DNA from: Chitinophagaceae bacterium | GTDB lineage: Bacteria > Bacteroidota > Bacteroidia > Chitinophagales > Chitinophagaceae | Reading direction: 5' to 3' | Assembly (NCBI GenBank): GCA_025455205.1 | Contig: JALOMZ010000281.1 | Span: 1 to 5,399, forward strand | Length of the DNA stretch: 5,399 nt | Shown: piece after piece, positions 1-5,399 of the stretch | Layout: every line of letters starts with the position of its first letter | Numbering within the stretch: position 1 is the first letter of the stretch | Notes under the pieces: model-generated | What the model saw: only the letters and a program-made list of their open reading frames with translations | What the model was told of the DNA's origin: nothing | The model's database searches: none | Made by a program: the position numbers and the translations under genes

Positions 1-1
1 A

Positions 2-1471
2 CGCAACCATGATTGGAAGCACCTCAAGAACCAGGATATCATACTGATGCCCGATAAGTGGGAGTATCCATGGTATGCCGCCTGGGACCTGGCCTTTCAC
101 TGCATCAGCATGGCCGTGGTGGATCCGGTGTTTGCCAAGCACCAGTTGCTGCTGCTGATGCGCGAATGGTATATGAAGCCCGATGGCCAGCTGCCGGCCT
201 ATGAGTGGAATTTGAGTGATGTGAATCCGCCGGTGCATGCTTTTGCGGCCCTGCAGGTATACCACATTGAAAAGCAGCAGAAGGGCAAGGGGGACATTGA
301 TTTCCTCAAGCGCATTTTCCAGAAGCTGCTGATCAATTTCACCTGGTGGATCAACCGGAAGGACGTGAATGGCAACAACATCTTTGAGGGCGGCTTTCTG
401 GGGCTCGATAATATCGGGGTGTTCAACCGCAGCATACAACTCACGCATGATGCCCGCCTGGAGCAGGCCGATGGCACCAGCTGGATGGGTATGTATGCGC
501 TCAATATGATGGACATAGCCCTGGAGATTGCCTTGCACGATATTTCCTTTGAAGACAGTGCCACCAAGTTTTTCGAGCATTTTGTGCTCATTGCGGAAGC
601 CCTCAATGAACTGGGTCTCTGGTGTCCGGATGACAAGTTCTTCTACGATGCACTGAGCCGACCGGGTGCACCGCCGCTGCTGATGCGCATACAGAGTGTG
701 GTGGGGCTCACCTCGCTTTTTGCCGTGTCTATCATCAACAAAAAGATGCTGCACAAGCTGCCTGATTTCACCCGCCGGATTACCTGGTTCGAAAAATACC
801 GCAAGCGGCACGGCAAGTACTGGCCCAATGAAGAGCGTGCCGATGACGAGCAGATACTGGTGTCGCTGGTGGCCCGGGAGCGGCTGGTGGCCATGCTGGA
901 ACGCATGCTGCATGAAGCGGAGTTCCTTTCTGAGGGTGGCATCAGGGCCCTGTCGAAATACCATGAAAAACATCCTTATTCCGTGACCATCGAAGGCACC
1001 ACCTACTCCATCCAATATGATCCCGGTGATTCCACCTCGGATTTCTTTGGCGGCAACAGCAACTGGCGTGGCCCGGTTTGGTTGCCGGTGAATTTCCTGC
1101 TGATACAGTCCATCAAGAAATACGGTGAATTCTATGGCGATTCGCTGCAGGTGGAGTATCCCCGGGGTTCGGGCCGGCATCTCAACCTGGTGGAGGTGGC
1201 CGCTGAATTATCGCGGCGGGTGGTCAGCCTGTTTGAGCTGGATACGCAGGGCCACCGGCGACTGCATGGCAGCTACAACGACTTCTATGCCAAGCATGAA
1301 AACCGCCACCTCGTGCTGTTTTATGAATACTTCCATGGCGACAACGGGCGTGGACTGGGCGCCAGCCATCAAACCGGCTGGACGGCACTGGTGGCAGAGT
1401 TGATGAATGAGCTGGCCAACCGCAGACAGCCGGAGGCAGCCGCAGTATCCACAGAAGTCATGGATTCCTGA
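2..1471 (+). CDS. GH63 / MGH1-like glycoside hydrolase, C-terminal part (5' end outside window)
   Basis: The reading frame is open from base 2 (Arg-Asn-His-Asp-Trp-Lys...) into the first visible ATG at 47. That ATG lies inside a conserved block, so the true start is upstream and the visible 489 residues are a C-terminal fragment. Full-length bacterial relatives are, from memory, near 880-900 aa. What is seen matches the (alpha/alpha)6-barrel catalytic domain of the bacterial GH63 / mannosylglycerate-hydrolase-like family: MPDKWEYPWYAAWDLAFH, GQLPAYEW, NPPVHA, FTWWINRKD, GGFLGLDNIGVFNRS, LEQADGT, FGGNSNWRGPVW and FYEYFHGDNG...GASHQTGW. By analogy with GH63 enzymes, the Asp of AAWDL (codon 86-88) is the likely general acid and the Glu of FYEYFHG (codon 1325-1327) the likely base. 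Both are present, so the enzyme should be active. No signal peptide can be judged. The substrate is unknown; a glucoside or mannosyl/glucosylglycerate-type alpha-linkage is plausible. The last ~20 residues are a variable tail. The family call is strong, the substrate is inference. Confidence 0.93.
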   Translation, partial: RNHDWKHLKNQDIILMPDKWEYPWYAAWDLAFHCISMAVVDPVFAKHQLLLLMREWYMKPDGQLPAYEWNLSDVNPPVHAFAALQVYHIEKQQKGKGDIDFLKRIFQKLLINFTWWINRKDVNGNNIFEGGFLGLDNIGVFNRSIQLTHDARLEQADGTSWMGMYALNMMDIALEIALHDISFEDSATKFFEHFVLIAEALNELGLWCPDDKFFYDALSRPGAPPLLMRIQSVVGLTSLFAVSIINKKMLHKLPDFTRRITWFEKYRKRHGKYWPNEERADDEQILVSLVARERLVAMLERMLHEAEFLSEGGIRALSKYHEKHPYSVTIEGTTYSIQYDPGDSTSDFFGGNSNWRGPVWLPVNFLLIQSIKKYGEFYGDSLQVEYPRGSGRHLNLVEVAAELSRRVVSLFELDTQGHRRLHGSYNDFYAKHENRHLVLFYEYFHGDNGRGLGASHQTGWTALVAELMNELANRRQPEAAAVSTEVMDS

Positions 1472-1534
1472 ATTAATATTTATGCGGCCAAGAGCGCCAA
1501 TGGTTGTATTTTGTAGGAGCCTATCACCACACTT
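1472..1534 (+). other. Short intergenic spacer between the glycoside hydrolase and HD genes
   Basis: This 63-bp gap starts with an AT-rich stretch (AATTAATATTTAT) and ends just before the HD gene. No convincing terminator hairpin with a T-run is visible. TATTTTG at 1507-1513 resembles the Bacteroidota -7 element (TAnnTTTG) but is one T short and has no clear TTG element at proper spacing. A separate promoter for the HD gene is therefore possible but unsupported, and read-through from the hydrolase gene is equally compatible. Confidence 0.4.
1515..1519 (+). promoter_or_regulatory. Weak Shine-Dalgarno-like AGGAG ahead of the HD gene
   Basis: AGGAG lies 15 bases upstream of the ATG at 1535, longer than the usual 5-9 base spacing, so it may contribute little. 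An in-frame stop (TAG, 1514-1516) overlaps it and no other ATG, GTG or TTG occurs in frame before 1535. The start is therefore fixed by the frame rather than by this site. Confidence 0.25.
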
Positions 1535-2128
1535 ATGCCTTCCTTCAACGAGAAATTTGGCTTGCTGCAGAAGCATGTCATTGGCATGCTGGGTAAACTG
1601 CCCCCGCATTTTACCTACCATCATGCCGGCCACACCCTGGATGTGCTGGCACAAGCCACACTGATTGCCAAAGCCGAAGGCATAACCGATGAGTGGGACC
1701 TGTGGTTGCTGCGTTCAGCAGCCCTGTTGCACGATACCGGCTTCCTGCATGTATACCGCGGACACGAAGAGCGCAGCTGCGCGGTGGCAGAAGAACTGTT
1801 GCCGGCATATGGCTATACACCCGGCGAGATTACGTATGTGCAGTCGCTGATCATGGCCACCCGCATACCCCAAACGCCGGCCGACCAGCTGGCCAAAATA
1901 CTCTGTGATGCCGACCTGGATTACCTGGGGCGCGATGATTACTGGGAAATTGCGGAAAACCTGCGTAAGGAATGGATGCATGAAGGAGTGATCGCTACAC
2001 AGCAGGAGTGGATTTCCCGGCAGGTGTCTTTCCTGGAATCCCACAACTACTTCACCCAGTATGCACTCACGGTGCGCACTCCGGTAAAGATGGGATATCT
2101 GGAAAAATTACGACAGTCGGGTATTTAG
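1535..2128 (+). CDS. HD-superfamily metal-dependent phosphohydrolase
   Basis: A 197-aa soluble protein with no signal peptide or membrane segment. It carries a complete HD-domain signature in order: YHHAGHTLDVL (His33 the likely first metal ligand), ALLHDTGF (His66-Asp67, the HD pair), the helix with GHEERS (His77) and DADLDYLGRDDY (Asp125/Asp127, the distal Asp). This spacing is typical of small stand-alone HD proteins annotated as predicted metal-dependent phosphohydrolases, which hydrolyse phosphomonoesters or phosphodiesters, often of nucleotides, in the cytoplasm. The specific substrate cannot be read from the sequence. The start at 1535 is the first start codon after an in-frame stop, and it gives the expected N-terminal helix before the first His. 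It lies 63 bp after the glycoside hydrolase gene on the same strand and ends 2 bp from the convergent cNMP-binding gene. The C-terminal ~50 residues (EWISRQVSFLESHNYFTQYA onward) look helical and lie outside the core. Family call firm; role unknown. Confidence 0.9.
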   Translation: MPSFNEKFGLLQKHVIGMLGKLPPHFTYHHAGHTLDVLAQATLIAKAEGITDEWDLWLLRSAALLHDTGFLHVYRGHEERSCAVAEELLPAYGYTPGEITYVQSLIMATRIPQTPADQLAKILCDADLDYLGRDDYWEIAENLRKEWMHEGVIATQQEWISRQVSFLESHNYFTQYALTVRTPVKMGYLEKLRQSGI

Positions 2129-2130
2129 CG

Positions 2131-2577
2131 TCAGGATGATTGCACCTGTTTATTGAGGGCTACGGCTTTGCGGTCTTCTTCCCGCAGCCTGCGGCTGAGC
2201 GTACTCAGAATGGCCTTCAAAACCTGACTGTTCTGCATCAGCGCATCAATGAAGGGTTCGCGGCTCAGCCTGAGCAGAAGGCAGTCGCTGGCGGCGGTGG
2301 CTGAGGCCGACCGGGGTTCGGCATCCAGCAGGGAGAGCTCGCCGAATATCTCACCTTCCTGCAGCGTGGCAAAGCGGTGGCCTTCGTCGTGAATGTGCAC
2401 AGAGCCATTCTTTATGATGTAGAGGCAGTCGCCACTATCGCCCTTTTCAAAGAGGGTTTCGCCCTCCGCCAGATCGGTCTCCTCCATGGCATTGGCAATG
2501 TCAATCAGCTCCTGCTCTGGCAGGTCGGCGAATATGGCAGATGCCTTCAGTGCCAATACTTTTTCTACAAGCAGCAT
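2131..2577 (-). CDS. Stand-alone cyclic-nucleotide-binding (CAP-type) domain protein
   Basis: A 148-aa soluble protein that is essentially one cNMP-binding beta-barrel domain plus flanking helices. Visible landmarks are EKVLALKASAIFADLPEQEL (N-terminal helices), the strand block LAEGETLFEKGDSGDCLYII, and the phosphate-binding cassette FGELSLLDAEPRSASATA. In the cassette, Glu80 and Arg89 correspond to the CAP residues that hold the ribose hydroxyl and the cyclic phosphate, so real nucleotide binding is plausible. There is no room for the C-terminal helix-turn-helix of CRP/FNR regulators: the last ~40 residues form one helical tail (STLSRRLREEDRKAVALNKQ). It is therefore a sensor module and not a DNA-binding regulator. 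It starts 8 bases after the stop of the 908-aa membrane protein, with no Shine-Dalgarno visible, which suggests translational coupling. The N-terminal run EKVLALK...IF resembles the linker seen where this domain is fused to NTT-like/HEAT proteins. Cyclic AMP or another ligand cannot be decided from sequence. Confidence 0.92.
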   Translation of the reverse strand: MLLVEKVLALKASAIFADLPEQELIDIANAMEETDLAEGETLFEKGDSGDCLYIIKNGSVHIHDEGHRFATLQEGEIFGELSLLDAEPRSASATAASDCLLLRLSREPFIDALMQNSQVLKAILSTLSRRLREEDRKAVALNKQVQSS

Positions 2578-2585
2578 GGGGCGCG

Positions 2586-5312
2586 TTAATGTTTATCGAG
2601 GGATAAATGTACGAATTGCAGGGTTTCTGATTCAATGCGGGTGCGGGGTGATGCAGGCTGTGCCGCAATGCGTTGCAGCAGCGGGCGATGCCCCATGCGG
2701 CCGGCCAGGTACCATGCCAATGAGCGGGTCCAGGCGCCAAACACATTAGGGTTCTCCACTATGTATGTGATGCAGGCCTCATCGTTGCGGTCCAGCGGAA
2801 GGCGGGTGGCTGCAGCCGATCTATGCAGTGGCCGGGCTACGAATTCCAGGAGGGCCTGCAGTTGCTGGAAATAGACCTTGGGCAGTGTGAGGTCCATCAG
2901 TTCAATGGCGTTGTGAAGTTTGTGGTACTGCCTGATGCGGAGCAGGTCGGCAATACGCTCTACATAGTCATGGCCCTGGGTCAAAGCCATCAGTTTGAGG
3001 GCGGAGAGGGTGTTGCTTTCCACCTCATTGCGGATGGCATGGAGCAATGATGGCTGTGCGTTGCCGGTAGGGGTCTGCCGCTTGAGCAACTCCATCTTGT
3101 CTGAGGCCTGTTGCAGCAGCCTGCGGGCTTCGGCGTCCAGCAGGGCCTGTTGTTCACCGGTTGGTGCCAGGCCCTGTTTCCACAACGCATGTATTACTTT
3201 TTCGTGCCAGGGAGCCTTGGGTTGTAAAAGAGAAATGAGGTAGTTGCGGGCTTGCACCGAGCGGATGTGCTGGGCCACTTCAATATACTGGCTCATGGCT
3301 TCTTCTCCGGTTCCGCTTTCTGCTGAAGCAAAAGCTTCAATGGCGGGGTCGCCCAGGGCTGTCAGGCCTTCGCGGGCGGCTGAGGCCAGCGCAGGATTAA
3401 GCAGGGCCTGCAGCATTTGCGGAAGGAAATGGGTGTTGCCCAGTCGGCCGGTGGTTACCAGCAATTTTCGGCGTGCGGAGGTTGATAGCGGATAGTCATA
3501 CAACCCCGCCAGCGTGTGCAGTTGCCAGTCGGCAGGCGCCAGGGACATCACCTCCAGCAGGTGTTCCAGGGAGGCTTCGTCCTTCAGGGCTGCTACCTGG
3601 AGATGGTCCAGCAAGGCAGGGGTAAGGCTGCTGCCCCGGTGGTGGAGGGCTTCCAGCACAGACCGTTGCTCTGCCGCCGTGAGGGCAGTGAAGCGGGGCG
3701 ATGCTGCCTGCAGGAAGGCATCATCGGTAAAGCAACGGGTACGGAAGAGCAGGGCCTGCATGGCCGGATCGGTTTCTATGGCCGACATACGCTCCAGCAC
3801 CGGAATGGCCGACGGAAAGCGGCGTGTGGCCACCAATTGCAGCAACTGGGCCCTGAAATCCTTTTCGGCACCGGGCAACAGGGCTACGGCAAGTTTCTCA
3901 AGCCCCCCATAGCCGGATTGCTGCAGCAAATGGAGCGCATGGATCTTCTCTTCCTCACGCCCCGGCACCACTTTGTCGCTGTTGAGAAACAGGGCCACGC
4001 CCGTGAAGAATCCTTTCTGGATAGATTGCTCCACCGCCTGCTGGTAGGCCCGGGAGATGAGGGGAATGATGGCCATCCAGGCCACCACACAGGCAATCGT
4101 AAGACTCAAAACCAGCAGGAAGGACACCGCGCTGTGGGTATGCATCCACCACCAGAGCCCGGCACCGGTAAGCAAAAGAATGGGCGGATACACATATCCC
4201 TTGGCCACTACATGGCCTTTCAAACGCAGGTGGATGTTCAGGGGTTGGAAAAGAATGAAGAATGCAGGCTCCTGTATCACCGATCGCAGCAGTTCGCTCA
4301 CCATGAACATAATGCCGAATGCATACAGGTGCAGGGTGCTGCTGCTGCCGGTAAGGGTCAGCATCAGGATGGTGGCGGCCATGGCCAGGATCAGCAGGGG
4401 CGTGAAGAGCAGGCTGCGTGTGAGCCCCAGTGAGGCAATCAGGCGGCTGCTGAACAGCAATTTGAACACGAGGGCCAGCATGCGTCCCACGGCAAAAAAG
4501 GCCGATACAAAACGGAGTATGTCGGAAGATGAATCAAAGCGGCCCTTGATCTCACTCAGAAAGGTGAACTCGCTCAGGTGCATCACCCCATAGGCCAGCA
4601 TAGACAGCCCTGAAATGTAGAGGATCAGGGGCGATTCGAAGATGCGCATCCACCATTGCTCATGCCGGTGGTGCACGGTATGGTGCTGGTGGCTTTCGTA
4701 CTGCTCCCAGTCTATTTTGCCATTGCCAAAGTGGATGCGGGTAACCAGCAGGGCCAGGGCATAGAAGACAAGGCTGAACAACATGGTGCTTTCAATGCCC
4801 ACCAGCGGGGAGAAGGTGGAGATGGCCCAGTAGCCCAGTATCTTGGCCGGCAAATCGCCCGAGCCGATCACGGAAAAGATCCTGCGGCTCTCGCGCACGT
4901 TGAAGAGCAGCGAGGCCATGCCCCAGTACGCATACCCTACCAGCATATATAAGGTAACGTTCCATCCTACAATAACCATGGGCAGCCAGGGTGCCTTGGT
5001 GGCTTTCCAGGCCGCTATAAGCAACGGTATGCTCACAATGGCAAGGCCAATCACCAGCTCCAGCAGTTTGCGGGCCGACATGCGGAGGTCAAGCCGCACA
5101 TAGAGACCGTTCACGGGAAAGAGGATGAGGGCTACCACCACATATACCAGCGGTACTTCCTGGATATTGTATTTGTAGAGCAGGAAGGAGTAGGAGGCCG
5201 TAACCAGAAAGGCGGTGGCCAGGCCCAGGCAGAACTGGAGTAACAGGAGCCGGAAGACCAGCGGGGCTTCTTCCTTATTGATATTCAGCGCGCGGTAAAG
5301 GGTGTGCTGCAT
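2586..5312 (-). CDS. NTT/MFS-like 12-TM membrane protein with C-terminal HEAT-like repeats
   Basis: A 908-aa inner-membrane protein. Residues ~18-420 hold about 12 hydrophobic helices (roughly 20-44, 53-73, 84-102, 109-135, 156-175, 176-192, 228-248, 263-285, 298-320, 326-345, 373-390, 396-419). The motif ESRRIFSVIGSGDLPAKILG (141-160) after helix 4 and EPAFFILFQPLN...VYPPILLLTG before helix 11 match, from memory, the bacterial ATP/ADP-translocase-like (NTT) proteins that carry HEAT repeats. Residues ~450-700 are amphipathic helix pairs of HEAT type (e.g. SAIPVLERMSAIETD, LLVTTGRLGNTHFLPQMLQA, EGLTALGDPAIEAF). Residues ~755-825 (SALKLMALTQ, NAIELMDLTLP) form the conserved helical end of such proteins. 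A His-rich cytoplasmic loop lies at 208-217. The start at 5312 is preferred because it places a short polar leader before helix 1 and the next Met is at residue 78. Nucleotide transport is not demonstrated: free-living members may transport something else or act as membrane receptors. It is the first gene of an operon with the cNMP-binding protein. Confidence 0.85.
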   Translation of the reverse strand: MQHTLYRALNINKEEAPLVFRLLLLQFCLGLATAFLVTASYSFLLYKYNIQEVPLVYVVVALILFPVNGLYVRLDLRMSARKLLELVIGLAIVSIPLLIAAWKATKAPWLPMVIVGWNVTLYMLVGYAYWGMASLLFNVRESRRIFSVIGSGDLPAKILGYWAISTFSPLVGIESTMLFSLVFYALALLVTRIHFGNGKIDWEQYESHQHHTVHHRHEQWWMRIFESPLILYISGLSMLAYGVMHLSEFTFLSEIKGRFDSSSDILRFVSAFFAVGRMLALVFKLLFSSRLIASLGLTRSLLFTPLLILAMAATILMLTLTGSSSTLHLYAFGIMFMVSELLRSVIQEPAFFILFQPLNIHLRLKGHVVAKGYVYPPILLLTGAGLWWWMHTHSAVSFLLVLSLTIACVVAWMAIIPLISRAYQQAVEQSIQKGFFTGVALFLNSDKVVPGREEEKIHALHLLQQSGYGGLEKLAVALLPGAEKDFRAQLLQLVATRRFPSAIPVLERMSAIETDPAMQALLFRTRCFTDDAFLQAASPRFTALTAAEQRSVLEALHHRGSSLTPALLDHLQVAALKDEASLEHLLEVMSLAPADWQLHTLAGLYDYPLSTSARRKLLVTTGRLGNTHFLPQMLQALLNPALASAAREGLTALGDPAIEAFASAESGTGEEAMSQYIEVAQHIRSVQARNYLISLLQPKAPWHEKVIHALWKQGLAPTGEQQALLDAEARRLLQQASDKMELLKRQTPTGNAQPSLLHAIRNEVESNTLSALKLMALTQGHDYVERIADLLRIRQYHKLHNAIELMDLTLPKVYFQQLQALLEFVARPLHRSAAATRLPLDRNDEACITYIVENPNVFGAWTRSLAWYLAGRMGHRPLLQRIAAQPASPRTRIESETLQFVHLSLDKH

Positions 5313-5399
5313 GCCGGAAAGTAACGAGAAATTTGAACAAGGGCAACTAAGTGCTGCAGGACCTGGTGAAAACGGCTGCGGTCTGCTGCTTTCGGCAGC
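5313..5399 (-). other. Upstream region of the membrane-protein gene, cut by window edge
   Basis: These 87 bp precede the minus-strand operon and must hold part of its leader, but no clear Shine-Dalgarno or promoter is visible. The frame of the membrane protein stays open to the window edge, though the encoded residues (Pro, Ser and Cys rich) do not resemble the family and look non-coding. A second minus frame is open from the edge to a TGA at 5285-5287, overlapping the start of the membrane protein by 28 bases; it could be the tail of an upstream gene or chance. GCTGC-TTTCG-GCAGC at 5385-5399 can form a 5-bp hairpin that may continue past the edge. Confidence 0.35.

Noticed and set aside
199..636. 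145-codon minus-strand open frame within the hydrolase gene
   Set aside because: Antisense to highly conserved GH63 motifs, with Ser/Arg/Cys-rich non-protein-like composition.
1208..1654. 148-codon minus-strand open frame spanning the end of the hydrolase gene and the start of the HD gene
   Set aside because: It runs antisense to two well-supported genes, has Cys/His/Gln-rich composition and no domain features. It is a shadow frame.
2185..2205. Inverted repeat CAGCC-TGC-GGCTG as a possible terminator near the convergent gene ends
   Set aside because: The 5-bp stem has no adjacent T-run and sits in the coding region for the Ser-Arg-Arg-Leu-Arg segment, so codon choice explains it.
2840..3720. 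Many recurring CTGCAG / GCCTGCAGCA-like words along the membrane-protein gene
   Set aside because: They encode recurrent Leu-Gln-Ala-Leu patterns of the helical HEAT region on the minus strand. They are irregularly spaced and not a DNA-level repeat array.
3516..4433. 305-codon plus-strand open frame antisense to the membrane-protein gene
   Set aside because: It lies wholly inside the 908-aa gene on the other strand, is Gln/Gly/His-rich with no recognisable motif, and is what a moderately GC-rich coding region often gives in its antisense frame. The minus-strand protein has clear helices and family motifs.
5313..5345. Candidate Bacteroidota promoter (TTG then TACTTTCC on the minus strand)
   Set aside because: The -7-like element is imperfect and lies only 3 bases before the ATG, so transcription would start within or after the start codon.

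Overview
The window shows four protein-coding genes packed head to tail or convergently, with almost no non-coding DNA. No RNA gene, insertion sequence, CRISPR array or long repeat is visible. GC content looks moderately high (low to mid 50s by eye). Strong Shine-Dalgarno sequences are missing in front of the minus-strand genes, and the protein families are ones common in free-living, carbohydrate-using Bacteroidota. A member of that phylum, perhaps a Chitinophagaceae-like lineage, is my best guess. This is inference, because the window holds no phylogenetic marker.

The plus-strand half (2-2128) holds the C-terminal ~490 residues of a large bacterial glycoside hydrolase of the GH63 / MGH1-like type, whose N-terminus lies left of the window. 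A 63-bp gap follows, then a 197-aa HD-superfamily metal-dependent phosphohydrolase. The two genes are co-directional and could be co-transcribed.

The minus-strand half (2131-5312) is a compact two-gene operon read right to left. The first gene encodes a 908-aa membrane protein with about 12 transmembrane helices related to the NTT (ATP/ADP translocase-like) or MFS fold, followed by a long soluble HEAT-like helical-repeat region. Eight bases after its stop codon comes a 148-aa stand-alone cyclic-nucleotide-binding (CAP-type) domain protein. In many free-living bacteria these three parts (NTT-like membrane domain, HEAT repeats, cNMP-binding domain) form a single polypeptide. Here the sensor domain is a separate, probably translationally coupled gene. 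This split is the most interesting feature of the window.

The two halves converge: the HD gene and the cNMP-binding gene are separated by only 2 bp, so there is no intergenic space for a terminator. A working but unproven picture is that the membrane protein's cytoplasmic HEAT region receives a nucleotide signal through the small cNMP-binding partner. The hydrolase and the HD enzyme look like ordinary housekeeping or accessory metabolic genes.
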